DNA from: Tubiluchus corallicola
Lineage: Eukaryota; Priapulida; Priapulimorpha; Priapulimorphida; Tubiluchidae
Direction of reading: 5' to 3'
Length of the DNA: 64,000 bases
Assembly (NCBI GenBank): GCA_030141605.1
Contig: JAQGDQ010000376.1
Span: forward strand, 1 to 64,000
The notes below the pieces were generated by a model. It was given only the letters and a program-made list of their open reading frames with translations, had not been told where the DNA came from and did no database searches. Below are positions 1-11,958 of the stretch, piece by piece; the stretch's first letter is position 1, and the number at the start of each line of letters is the position of its first letter. The translations under genes were made by a program, and so were the position numbers.

Positions 1-477
1 GTGTTTTGTTCTTACAATTTGCGTCATAATTTAATAATTTTTATATATTGTTCTATTATATCTTGCATTAAATGTTTTAAGATTTCAAACTGATCTTTGC
101 ATTTGTTTTTTTCTGTTATTTATCATTTGGGAAAGGCTGGTGAACAACCGAAATATTATATATGTATAATGATTGCATTTTAATGGTGTTTTGTGATGCC
201 TTGATATTTTGATTTGCTATCTAAAAAAATTGTCAGGAAAATTTCGAACGTTGTGGAATGTTTGAGATTTCTGTTGATTGACCATTGCACTTTTCAGATT
301 TTTCTTTGCTTTTGTTTCAGTTGAAAAACAAAATTTTGTTGTTGTCTCTTAACCTATGTTTAAATTGTGCAAGAGCTTAGTAGGCTTAATCCCATTACTT
401 TATTATTAATTTACACTTTGTGTTACACATTTGTCATGTAGATTTAATGGTTTGTTTTACTGTGTAATAAATTTCAG

Positions 478-3400
478 AAATTGGACGATGTCAGCACACA
501 TCATCATTAGACCTGCAACATAATGAACTCAGAGATATCCCTGATTCTTTAGGGAATCTTACATCTCTTTCTAGACTTGGCTTAAGGTGAGTTAATTTTT
601 GCCTGTTCGCCTTTAAATATGAAAAGAATGGAAATAACTTATCAACTTTTATTAGTGCCTGGAAGTTACAAGAAGAATGTGAAATCATTAAAAATCAAAA
701 GGAAATAGCTGCGGAAAAAATAATGCATATGCAGATCTGATAAATGAGTTCATTGAAAATAATATAAACTGATTTTTATCTATAACGGATACACATAATG
801 TATCGTGTTCCTAATGTCTGGTAGACACCACTTATTTATTTGTAAGAGTTGAATATTACTTAATTTTTTATTATTATAGATACAACAGACTAAATGCTGT
901 TCCAAGCACTCTGAGCAACTGTGTCAACTTGGAAGAGTTTAACATAGAAGGAAACAATATTTCACAATTACCGGTGAGTTGCCTCTGTGTCAACAATTGG
1001 TAACTTGTTTAACAAAATGTTGTCGCAAAGGTGACCTAGTGTCAAGTTGTAGAAATTACCAATTGTTGATCAGGATTTATATTGCATTATAAATTTTTAA
1101 ATAACATTGTGTGTCAATGTATATTTCAAATGGCTCTCAGAATTAGATAAACAATGACCCATGAATATTTAAAAATTGGGTGTTATCTTTATTCTAATAA
1201 CTAATTTGAGCCATTCAATGATTATATGTACTTGCATACATTATATTTACACAAAGAAAATAAATTTACAGTTTGGAGTGGAGTGTACGGTTTGAATGCA
1301 GACTCAAATTTAAGGGCATTTAGTTACCAAAAATGCATTTTAAATAGCCAGAACCTTAAGAACTGAGACTAAACTTTTTGGGTAGTGATCTTGATAGTTC
1401 TATACTATATCATGTAGTATAAAGTGTAATGTTTGATAAAGGACTTAAGGTTAAGTCGTTTATATGATATTCTACATCAATGTGGAAAACTGGTTAGGTT
1501 ACTTTTTTGTGGCAAGCTTTGCAGAAGGGCAATATATAAACGTCATATTGGTTTTTATTGGTGACTTGTTTAATTTTACGGTACAGCTAACTAGAAGAAT
1601 TTCTTGTATATTTTCAGGAAGGTTTGCTGTCTAGTTTAACTAAATTATCGAGTTTGACCATATCTAGGAATGCATTTACAGCCTTTCCAATGGGAGGTCC
1701 AGCACAGTTCTGCTCTGTACACGTATGTAATATTTTTTCTGCTAAATGTAAATGTTTATTACAGCTATTGAAAAGGATTTTATAGTGTTTTCTCATTTTA
1801 TTTCATTATCTTACTTGTGGAATTAGCTGTAACCTGTTTATTATATTAAGGCAAGTTGCATACAAGAATAGCAATATTTATTCAGAAAAGCAATTAGTTT
1901 TCCTTCAGCATCTGTAAAATGAAATTATTTTCAAATAGGTAAATGTGAAATAAGAGATGAAGAATTTTTTTTAACCTAATACTCAAGTTTTGTAAATGCT
2001 TTAAGGTCAAGAAAATCGGTGAAGTAGGTTTCAGAAAAATCGACTTAAAAATTATATTAATTTATAGCAATCTTAAGCGTATATCATACTCACACTAAAA
2101 GAAATTCCCACTGTCTTTTATTTTAAATCTCCGGCAATACTGTTCCAACTGTGCCATTACGTCAAGCACCCACAACCTAAATCTTTAAACTACATGCACA
2201 CATTGCACAGTATTGTACACCCAGCAAATTGAAAGACTTCATGATTGAGTACTTGTTGTTGGCGGTGTGCACATTGTGGGAGATTGTACAGTACTTCCTG
2301 AAATTTCGCGAGTAACTTTTATCGATTTCTGATTGTCTAAAGTCATTTGGTTGGCGGGTTGAGTTGCAAATTATTGTTAAAGACTACCGATTCATCCAAT
2401 GGCGGCAAGGAAGTAGTAATAACATCTCGTCTGTGATTCACACAGTGACACAGGAACTTCATTTTCAATTTCAGCTTAAATGGGGGCTCTTGGAATGACA
2501 GCTGCTGTGAACTTGATTCAAGTAGCAGCGAAAGTCTTGACTGTAAAATTTTATGCATTCACATTTTATATTAACTTTTTGTTAGATTTGCACTGAAGAT
2601 TTAAAAAAATGTTATTTTAGGTTTCTTTATCACGTAGATTTTTTTAAAACCTATAGGCCTTTTACCCGAGGAAGCACTGCTTTAATTAGATATCGATGCA
2701 TTACTAACATGTATTTACTTTTTAGGGTTTCACATTTTTTCATAAAAAACCATTATACTTTGACTGAAATGTGTTCAACTTTCAGTCAATTATCATTTTC
2801 CTTTTACACTCCCTTGAGACCAAAGTTTTGGGTGATTTCATTGTCAACTTGTTTGTCAAAATTTTTTAATGAATTAACTCACCTGAAGACACTGTGAGTA
2901 ATTTTTATAAAAAGTAATTATTTTTTTATCAATTTACTACATACATGCAAGACTTTTGATTACAAAACAAAATGAGATCACATTAGCAAGGAGTAACAAT
3001 GATGTCCAGTTAAATTTAATGACAACTGACAAATAAAATAGCCTAATAATTTTGGTTGCCACTGGGCTTATTGCTGCTTGTGTCATCTAAACTAGATCCA
3101 ACAATATCAACAACTTTGCAAATTAACAGTTATTATTCGAGCATTTATATTACTCATGTTTGGTTAACAAGCACATGTGTAAATAAAATAGAAATGTGTG
3201 AACAAATGCGATACATATTGTATGGGTCTTTATTTTACAAACAATAAACAATATAAGAGATGTATGGATTTTTGGCTGTAATAATTTTTGAGCTTAAGTG
3301 ATCACTGATAGGCTCTGGTACCAGAAACCAAAAATTCTGTTACTTGTAGACACATCTAAATAAATGTAGGACCTAAAAGTGTCTTTAGTCTCTTACGTCT

Positions 3401-6400
3401 ATAGTAAGAGTCAACTGTTTAGTTGCTTCACTCAAGTTCACTGTACCTTGTATTTCACACGATGTGAACAGAATCTTAAACGATTTAGGCATAACAAAAA
3501 CTTCCTTTGCAGGTATGTACTTCTTTATGACACAATAAGTTTTGCCTGTGTTTTGCCACCTAAAAAATTAACATTACCAATGTTTGTAAACAAAAGCCCA
3601 GGTGAGGGTATGTTGTCATGTCATGTGACCAGTCACGTGCTGGCTTTTCAATTGACGGACTAAATGATACATCTCTACGCCAACATTCACCGCAGCAGTT
3701 TAAACATTTTACAAAAATTGGAGTAAATGCTTTTATAATATAATATACATTACTTTGGTGTATAAAGTGTTCTCTTTGAACGTGATAATTTTTATAGACA
3801 ATAAATATGGAGCATAATCAAATCAAGAAAGTTCCGTTTGGAATATTTTCACGAGCGAAATACCTGACAAAGTTAAACATGAAGGATAACCAACTTACAT
3901 CTTTGCCTCTAGGTAAGAGATTTTCTGTTTGTTTAATAATGGCATATGATTAGAGCTTTTTGCTCTCTTTTTTCTGCCACTCTGGTAGGGAAAATAAACT
4001 CTTAACGAGGTGATAGTTAGTCTCATTTGTGTAAAATGATGGCTAGATAGCCAAGGAAATAGCTACAAAAATTTCTTATGCACATGCATATCTACATGGT
4101 GTATATTTGCAGAGACTAGCAGACCCTGCAATCCGCAAAAAAACATTTGCTTAGTCGGGTTTTATAATGTCAAAGGACTAATACAGGTCTACTTACAATT
4201 GAACAATAATGTGTAAGAGTAGCTTGTTTATGTAGGAAACAAGCTATGCTGGAACTCAGCACTAGGTTGAGATCCAATTTAGGCATTCTACATTTTCTGA
4301 ATGGGAAATTAAGGTCTTAAGTAATGGCAAAAGATGTTTTTGGGTGACTGCAAATTTTCTGAAAACATGTGGGTACTGTTCAAGAGTGGATCCTATACTA
4401 GTTGCTGGGCTCTAGTACTAGACTAGACTAGTAATAGACTTAGACTAATTTTCAAAAAAAGTGGAACCCTGGAAATGCACAGCACAGCCAGTCTTATCAA
4501 TTTGACTATGCTGAATAAAAAAACTGTTGTTAAATTGAAAAATTAGTGGAATAGACTGTAAATGGAAAAACAAAATGGCCGCCAAGTTTTTTACTCAAAC
4601 AATATAAATAAAAAAAATTCCCAGAGGCAAAAGCATTAGCATTAAGTTTCTCCGAAAACTTGTTGGCCATTTATTTTTTTTTGTGTTTTATAATTGTTTT
4701 CTGCTAGTTTTTCGAGCTAGCAACAATTTTTTCACATTCAGCATAGTAAAATTTATAAGACTGTCTATGTTGCCCACTTTTACAGAACAGTCCCTGGAAA
4801 CTTTATATATTTTCTTCTAGTCTAATACGGCCTCATTCTCTATGTTACAAAGTGGTAACTTGCAAAAAACAGCGGAAAAGATAGGACATCCATAAACTTT
4901 TTTACTTCTTTAATAATAAATAGGAAACTAATGTACATAGTTTGCCTAATTTATGTACATGTATATAAAATGACCTTAATGTTTTTAGATACAGGAACAT
5001 GGACTAATATGGTAGAAATGAATCTGGGTACAAATCAACTCACAAAGATTCCAGATGATATTTCTAATTTGTACAATCTAGAGGTTCTTATTCTGTCTAA
5101 CAACTTACTCAGGGTAGGTAACTAGTCCTGTGAGTAAGATTAAGCCATTTAAACTTCTTTTGCACTTTAAGCGGAATAGTTTCTTCTTGTGTAATGTTTC
5201 GTTAATCGGTCTGTCATTAAGAATAATTTTTCTGTTATTCAAATGTAATAATTTACATTTTCATTAAATATTAACTTTTTAATTCATGTTAACTTGCAAA
5301 TGCAGAGGGCAGGAGTCAGCGAAACCTGCATGTAAGGATCGGTCACCCATTCAACTTCTCCTAGGGCTTGACTTAAGTTCAGTTCTTTTTTCATAAGCAT
5401 TTAGGCATTGAGGGGTTTATATGTACTTGAGCTTTTAAAAAGCTAGATTTTTTAGGAGGCAAAACGTTGTATAGCTCCTAAAGCTAGAGTCATGAAAGTT
5501 GCAAGGTGAACACCTGGCCTCAGGCAGTGGTACAGTTAAAAATGTTGGAATAGTTTAAGGGCTTGAGGCAGGAGCCAAAATATAAAAATTAGGGCGTCCA
5601 GTTTCAATTAATGTTATTTTGTAAATAAAATAATTTGTAGGTAGTTGTCACGAAATTTGTAGGTGGACAGCTAGTGTAGGGGTCTTGAAAAATGGTGTGA
5701 ACAGTGAGTATTGATCTGTCAGTTTTTCAATTGTCATTCACCTCTGCCTAATACTTTGAGTTGAATTCAAATTTTTTTTGTGTCTTAGGTTTTATGGGGT
5801 GGATGTGTAAGTGGGCTTTTTAAAAAGCTGGGATTCTTTAAGGCTCAGATAAGAGCTAAAATGCATAACACTGAGTAAGTCTAAAACTATAGTAGTTAGA
5901 TTTATGAAGCTACTACAGGATAAGCACTCTATGTAGGGGCTCTGACAACCGCAAGGTTAGAATGCATGAAATTGTTTTGGGACCTGAGAGAAGAGTCATA
6001 ATGTGAAAATTAGGGCATTGAGTTTCAGTTCATGTTAACTCACAAATTGAGAGGATTACAGACTTATAGTCACAAAATTTGCAACGTAATACCTTGTGTA
6101 ATCACATTAAAGACAGTGACCGTCAGTTAGAGTCAGGGACACTATATAGGTTTCAGTCAAATGGGTCAAGGAATAGTCAAGTGATAAATGCAATGAAGCT
6201 TGCAGATTTCATTGTATAACATTGAATAACTGTAAAACTATAGTAACTAGAGTCACGTGACTGCAGGATGGGCATCTGGGGTAGGGCACGGACAATGGTG
6301 TAAACAAAAAAACTTAAGGCTATTCAATGGTGTAGACAAAAAAAATTAGGATTGTTTAAAGGTCCAAGACAGGAGCCAACCTGTGACACCCGAGCAACTC

Positions 6401-9400
6401 GAATTCCAAGAGAACTTAATGTTAGTCATCCAGCCCAGAGACGACATCAAGTTTTTAAGGCTTGTTAAGCATCTAATTGCACGTGAATAAGCTGCATTGG
6501 GACAAACATAATCCAGCAGTAATTAGTCATGAAACACCTTTCACATTGGCTAGTCACACATCAGCATAATATTGTACAAGTATTAACACAAGTTAACCAC
6601 ATTCGACTGTGTATAAACATGATCATGGTGTTATGGTTGCAGGTTTGGATCTGAATTCAATTGGTCTTGTTATAGTATGTACATGTACAAAGTAATGCAA
6701 TAATGCAAAGCATAAACTGTATTATTTAATTAGTGAAGCTGCCAGTGTTGCATCAGCTGTATTTAGGGTGTACGGTGAGGGATGAGCAAACAGTTGTCTA
6801 TTACGAAACATTGATATGCTTGCATGCTGCTGAATTTATTGAAAATTTTTTATTTTTTCAGAGACTGCCAAGCAGTATTGGAAATTTGAAAAAGCTTCGT
6901 GTATTAGATTTGGAGGAAAATAAACTTGAGAGTTTGCCGAATGAAGTTGGTGGGTTGTCATTGCTATTTGTTTATGCCGTATTAATTAATTAATTAATTA
7001 GTTCAGATTGTGACTGTTTTATATAATTATCTTATATCATTGACTAGCTAGCAAATTAAATTAACTTGACAAACAGTCTACAATTTCAATAATGCTTTAA
7101 ATAATACTAAGACCATGATGGTAAAATTTCAGCATTTATTTTACAGTGCACATGTATATGCAGTTACACAGTAACTAAATTGAAAGACATAAGACTTTTC
7201 AGCAGAGCTCTTCAGTGTCTACTTCTGCAATTACATCAAAATATTAGGTAATAGCACAATATTAGAATTGTTGCTTATACTGCATATACCTGTGCACTGT
7301 GAAATAAATGCTGAAACTTTACAATCATGATCTTAGTATTTATTAAAGCATTATTGAAACTCTATGCCGCCAAGAACCTGTTTAATTATTCTACAATTTA
7401 TGAGATTTGTGTTTTTGTGTGATTGCAGGATTTCTGCGTGAATTGACAAAGTTAGTAGTACAGAGTAATCAGCTTTCTAGCTTACCAAGAGCAATAGGGT
7501 GAGTATACATGCTATCTAATCTCCTACCTTACTTAGCGCAGTAAACCAAATAAGTCAAATAGATTGATTAAGAGGCATATTAGCGCCTGATAACCATAAG
7601 CACACGAATTAATAAACCTTGTAACCAGATCTAATAAAGGTGAATACATGGAGGGGTTACCAAGAAAGTTAGCTTATCAATTAGGATTTTTTGCTTTTCT
7701 GTAAGTGTGAATTTTAGTGCTTGTTGAATCTACTTGATGAACATGTAATTTTAATTTTTAGTCGACAAGGACTCTACATATTTGTACATCCCAGATAGTT
7801 GTAGTGCTTTGACTTCGTATCAGGAAGTATATGCATAATGTTAAAAGCATGCAAATTGTGCTGATATTTGATAAAACATTGATATCTAATATTTGTAGTT
7901 ACCTATGCAGATTTTTATATGAAAGATAAAGTTCTTAGAAGAGTATTGAAAAATTATTGTTTTTTTAGACATTTGTGTAATCTAACGTACCTGGGGGCTG
8001 GTGAGAACAACTTGTCATACCTGCCTGAGGAAATAGGTAAAGCAATTAATAATAAAGTACTTATTAGTAAAATAGGAAATGCGTAAAAGTCTGGGCGCGA
8101 ACACTTCTAGAAGTAGTGCCTTTTTTTAAGTAATATCCTTAACATCATTAGTATTAGAGTGTATGCAAAGTACAGTTATTACTCAGAACAGTTATAAACT
8201 ATGTCTGGCAGACTTGAAGATCATGTAGTAGTTAGCAGTTTGAAGAATAGATTAACTATTTTTAACACCAAACTAAAATGTCTATAAACTTAGCTAGCAT
8301 AGTGCTGGAAATTGACTGAGCATTCAGTGAGATATGCTGATATGATCTCAAAGTATTTTTGGCTTTGACTTCAGAGTCGGCTAACTTTCACTGATATACA
8401 TACTACATATATGTAAATGTGTAAATTAAACTGTGAGCAGATCCTCGCTTACACAGGGATGAATTACTTGGGAAAAATTCATATAGAATAATTTATTAAA
8501 CGTCCCGTAATAAGAAAAAAATCAAAAAGTCTCTGACTTTTTAATGTAAAACTACTCTACGATGTTAAGTGAAAAATTGACCATTTGTGAATCGTCATAG
8601 TGGGATTTTTGTGTTAACGAAATATGGTTTTAGGCACATTGGAGAATCTAGAATCATTGTATATAAATGACAACATGAATCTTCATAATCTTCCATTTGA
8701 ACTGGCTCTCTGCTCCAAGCTACAAATCATGAGTATTGAAAATTGTCCGCTTACACAAATACCTGCTGAAATAGTAGCTGGTGGACCTTCACTTGTCATA
8801 CAGGTGAGTGGCTTTATAACAAATTGAGCAGATTTCTTGTACTTTCGCATTGACTAAGTCACTTGTACTTTTAATTTGATATTAAAATGAGATGTTAGGT
8901 GCTGACACCTTTTGACATAAAATTGGCTCAATTCTAAATAAAACTACGAAACTGCAGCTATAAACCCTTGATACTATTAATTTTTATTTAAAGCATAATC
9001 TGTCATTTCGTAATTTTAATACACATTCTGATATTAGGCAGACAAAATTTGGATGGCCGTGACCTATTTACGAGTTTTGGTTGTTTGTTGTGCATTATTT
9101 GTGTTCATGATATTTTTTAGCAAATTTCCAATAATGATACCTACTATTGTAACGATTGTTCGAGCATTGCCAAGGATCATGCATTTCTTATTATAATTTA
9201 TCGCACATTGTGGCATTTACTAATTAACGTAATTGCTTTTTATAGTGAGTACAGGTATAGCATTTCCAATAATTACATTATTAGAGCTGTGCAGGTTTCA
9301 TTATTATTGCACTGCTTTAGCTTTGATTTTACATGATTCTATCATATTATCATTTATTTGGTAAAACAAAACCATTTATTTGAGAGATTGCAGCTTCACA

Positions 9401-9588
9401 TCCATATAATGTGATATGCGCCATCTGTTTTGAGTGATTTGTCAAGTCAAAAGCTGAACAATTTGACAACAAGTTTTATATTATGCAAGTGATGTTATTG
9501 TTTTCCAAATTAATTATTTAAATCACATTCCGTATTGTCTGCTTTTTTTCAGTATCTAAAGATGCAAGGACCGTATAGGTCTATGTGA
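478..9588 (+). CDS. SHOC2: SHOC2 leucine-rich repeat scaffold, C-terminal ten exons (5' partial)
   Basis: Exons, each with AG/GT borders: 478-586, 880-973, 1618-1722, 3798-3912, 4989-5113, 6862-6949, 7429-7498, 7969-8036, 8634-8803, 9553-9588 (TGA stop). Phases join without a frameshift and give 326 residues. The fragment is a run of about 23-residue leucine-rich repeats (for example [41 protein letters not shown]). It ends [20 protein letters not shown], almost the same as the end of vertebrate SHOC2 as I recall it. Known role of the family: SHOC2 forms a complex with MRAS and PP1 catalytic subunit that removes the inhibitory phosphate from RAF kinases at the membrane and so promotes ERK signalling. 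The N-terminal region, the early repeats and the promoter lie left of the window. Vertebrate SHOC2 is about 582 aa, so a little over half is present. No broken exon or odd residue is seen. Identity is very secure; exact borders rest on splice consensus and frame. Confidence 0.96.
587..3797 (+). other. SHOC2 introns 587-879, 974-1617 and 1723-3797
   Basis: These stretches separate the first four SHOC2 exons in the window. They are AT-rich with scattered chance ORFs under 100 codons in both strands. Exons at 880-973 and 1618-1722 interrupt the range. I see no RNA gene, transposon ORF or long repeat in them. Confidence 0.7.
4425..4822. repeat. Diverged fold-back (long inverted repeat) in a SHOC2 intron
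   Basis: The left arm (about 4425-4600) reads as the reverse complement of the right arm (about 4650-4822). Matching blocks include CAGTCTTAT...ACTATGCTGAAT on the left (about 4490-4517) against the complement of ATTCAGCATAGT...ATAAGACTG on the right (about 4737-4765), ACCCTGGAA against TCCCTGGAA near the outer ends, and AAATGGCCGCCAAGTTT against the complement of AAACTTGTTGGCCATTT near the centre. The arms differ by many substitutions and small indels, so the copy is old. There is no coding capacity. It is most likely a non-autonomous fold-back or MITE-like element; target-site duplications are not clear. Confidence 0.6.
5290..6385 (+). repeat. Degenerate tandem array in a SHOC2 intron
   Basis: Diverged units recur across this intron. 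Each has a block like 'agtcacgaaattt' followed by an A/G-rich segment with 'ctgtgtaggg' and 'ggtgtgaaca', then 'gcttgaggcaggagcc' or a variant, then 'aaaattagggc' and 'gtttcaattaatgtta'. Related blocks start near 5488, 5647, 5899, 6070 and 6249, which suggests a higher-order period of about 350-420 bp made of two half-units. Copies are far from identical. No ORF spans the array. Confidence 0.5.
7082..7361. repeat. Fold-back element, about 280 bp, in a SHOC2 intron
   Basis: The left arm (7082-7164) and right arm (7279-7361) are near-perfect reverse complements over about 80 bp. Blocks such as TTTCAATAATGCTTTA, TTTCAGCATTTATTT, CAGTGCACA and TATATGCAGT each recur inverted. The spacer of about 115 bp is unrelated. 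The shape fits a MITE or fold-back element; no transposase is present. It lies in the 479-bp intron 6950-7428 and fills over half of it. Confidence 0.75.
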
Positions 9589-10194
9589 AGAACTCCAGGT
9601 ACGGGTAAATGCATAAAATTCAATACTAGAGTGCACTGCTTTCATGGATGCCTAATTACATTTAATATTACCTGTAGTTCAAGCTTCAGTAGTCATCTAT
9701 GGGTGCTTCGTATCTAGTGCTGCTGCAGCGAGAGTAATTATACCTGCACGTATACTGTGCAATGTTAAGTATGTGTGTGTATAATCAATATTTTTATGAT
9801 TTTGTTTAAAATGCCAGCATGTTACTTTTGTTTACTTCAACAGTAACTGATTATAAAATGTGTAAATAGGTAGCATGACAAACTTTTATTGTAAGTATTG
9901 TAAATCAATCATGTTGTTTTAATCGACTTTTATATCAAAGTGTCTATTTTATTCATTTTGTCTGTGATTGTCTATTTAATGAAACTAGAACCATTATACA
10001 TCAATTTGTTATTAATCGTGTAATGTTGTACATTATAATATAAATTTAGAAACATTTTCGATTGTTTTTATGTTGTTTGTTGATTTTGCTTGTCTTTTTT
10101 CATCTTGCAATTGATTAAAATTTGAGGGACCTGAAATGTACAGTTGAAATGACTTTGTGCATTTTCAAAAGTACTGATGCCTTTATTTTGTTAG
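9589..10194 (+). other. SHOC2 3' UTR and downstream interval
   Basis: This AT-rich stretch follows the SHOC2 stop codon. No canonical AATAAA was found; the best poly(A) signal candidate is ATTAAA at 10114-10119. No other gene signal was seen before the exon-like ORF at 10195. Confidence 0.45.
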
Positions 10195-10385
10195 GAGGCA
10201 AGATACCATTTATAAGAAGTGACACTGGAGGCACTTTGTTTCAAGACTCAGTGATTCCATTTGTAAAAAAAACTTTTTATACAGCTGAAGATAGGGACTT
10301 CTATTGCCACTACCTAGATCGGTGGCCTGGTATGGAGCCAGATGGTGGCATTGAGCCTGTCAGTCCTTTTCAGAGTGTTGAATGA
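10195..10385 (+). CDS. Unidentified exon-like ORF, probable terminal coding exon
   Basis: A strong acceptor (TTTATTTTGTTAG) precedes 63 codons ending in TGA at 10383-10385. The open frame extends upstream to 10122 but that part looks intronic. The peptide starts GGKIPFIRSDTGGTLFQDS, continues FVKKTFYTAEDRDFYCHYLDRW and ends near PVSPFQSVE. It is balanced in composition, with D, R, W, Y and C spread as in a folded domain, unlike the low-complexity chance ORFs nearby. I do not recognise the family. No upstream exon was found between the SHOC2 stop and 10194. It could be the last exon of a gene nested in or read through from SHOC2, an alternative 3' exon of SHOC2, or a processed fragment. Confidence 0.4.
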
Positions 10386-11133
10386 TGGAATACTTAGTAC
10401 TTATATGTGCACAGTTACATGCGTCTGACAGATTTGCAAGCTTATCACAAAAAGTTCTGAGAAAATTTCTCAGTGACTTATAATTGTGCCTTTGTGTTGT
10501 TTGGATAAAGACCCTGCTTATCTAGTTACTTGTCTTGTTATTTTTTGTGCAAGGACACCATTGGGCCCGTGTTTTTTATTTTATGGATACGCTTGGTTAT
10601 GATATGTGACTGGAATGATTACGTGTCAGGTGAAACTAATAACTGCCAGTTAAATCTTAATTGCTGATTATTTAAGAATGTGTCAACGCTAAGTTTTTTA
10701 TAAATTACTTTGTGTAGGAAGGTTTCAAAACTGATGCACAAATTAGGCAAGCTCTAGTTCATAACTGCAAAACAATTATAGTACTAGTATGACTTTTGCA
10801 AACCTTCATAAACCTAAACCCAGCAATCTAGAAATAAATTTTAATATAGGTACTAGCTGGTATAACTTTTGCGAATCTGTCCAGACCTAATCCCAGCTAT
10901 CTAGAATTAATTTTAATATAGATACTAGTCCAGTCAAGAAGCAGCTATTTGAGCACAGACATTTAGCCAAAGTTTATTCCTATGTGCGGTTTTTTTATCT
11001 GTTATTTGCCGAGTATAATACGATAGTGATTCTCTGTTAAGTACTATAAATAAGTAGTAGTCTGTGGGATGAGGTTCTCTGATTTAGATGCGTCCTAGCA
11101 ATCTCTCCACACACAAGCGCTTCATCTAAATAT
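10386..11133 (+). other. Non-coding interval with a short internal duplication
   Basis: No gene is seen. Two similar blocks of about 70 bp follow each other near 10795-10930: both carry 'aacctaaacccagc-atctagaa-taaattttaatata-g-tactag' with substitutions, so this is a diverged tandem duplication. The rest is AT-rich without recognisable content. Confidence 0.4.
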
Positions 11134-11439
11134 GTGGCGGTGATGATAGATATATTAACTATTAAGACAGAGCAGATCGAGTTTGTGGTCGTTTATGAAA
11201 AAAAAACAATAATGTTGGCGGTGCGTTCGACTGTAAGGAAATTCTTGAGTGTGTTATTGGTGAATCTGATATGGTGCTGTCGTTCGCATGGTTCTGGTAC
11301 TGAATTACTAGAAATTAAATGGCCTGACAGAATATCCTACGGTGATCTGTGTGATGATGTGAAAAAGAACCATTGGAACAAACAGTTCCAAGTAAGAATT
11401 GTACTGGGTAAGTACTGCATTGGATTGGGCATGTACTAA
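11134..11439 (+). pseudogene. Remnant of a YqaJ-like (PD-(D/E)XK) nuclease domain
   Basis: The 101-codon ORF contains LLEIKWP, which matches the GLLEIKCP core of YqaJ-family exonucleases found in mobile-element and viral-recombinase proteins. That core carries the E-x-K catalytic pair. Upstream LVNLIWCC resembles the family's LVxCxCC segment, and downstream VKKNHWNKQFQV resembles the KKNHxYYxQVQ motif. The spacing between the core and the KKNH motif is far shorter than in the family as I remember it, and the Cys of 'KCP' is replaced by Trp, so this looks like a decayed, internally deleted copy. A chance match cannot be excluded. Confidence 0.45.
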
Positions 11440-11958
11440 TCCAATGCTAGTCCTAAAACTAACTCAGGAATTTCATCCACCTGTGCTATGGCATTACGTA
11501 AACCAAAGCTCTTAAAACGACAAAAAAAGCCGAGCGGTGGTCGCCTTCTAACGTATATACTGTAAAAAGACTTAGCAAATACAGCCCTAGATTTGAGGGA
11601 TGATGAGTCACAGCAGGTAGTGGCGAACAGGAGTGCCTGGCATCAGCAGGTGGACCGTGCCATGTTTTAGAACGTAACTATAACCACGCAAACTAAGAAG
11701 ACGGATTGATACTAGGTAACCAGAACTGAAGAATTACAAGAAGATAATCATTATTAGTAGTGACTGCCACAGCATCCAGGTGTTCGAGAACTATTAACAT
11801 CATCAAGCAAATTTAAAACACCTAGATGATCAATTTTTTTCCTTTGTGGCAAGCGTGGAGGTGTATAAAGTGAGTGCTCTATAAAGTGAGTGCAAATGTG
11901 ATGTGAAACATGTAGAAAACTGTTACATATATTTGCTAATGAAGTAACTGTGACAACT
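11440..11958 (+). other. Upstream region of UQCC1
   Basis: This stretch holds the presumed UQCC1 5' UTR and proximal promoter. No TATA box at a convincing distance was recognised. The sequence is unremarkable apart from a short 'tataaagtgagtgc' duplication near 11865-11895. Confidence 0.35.
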
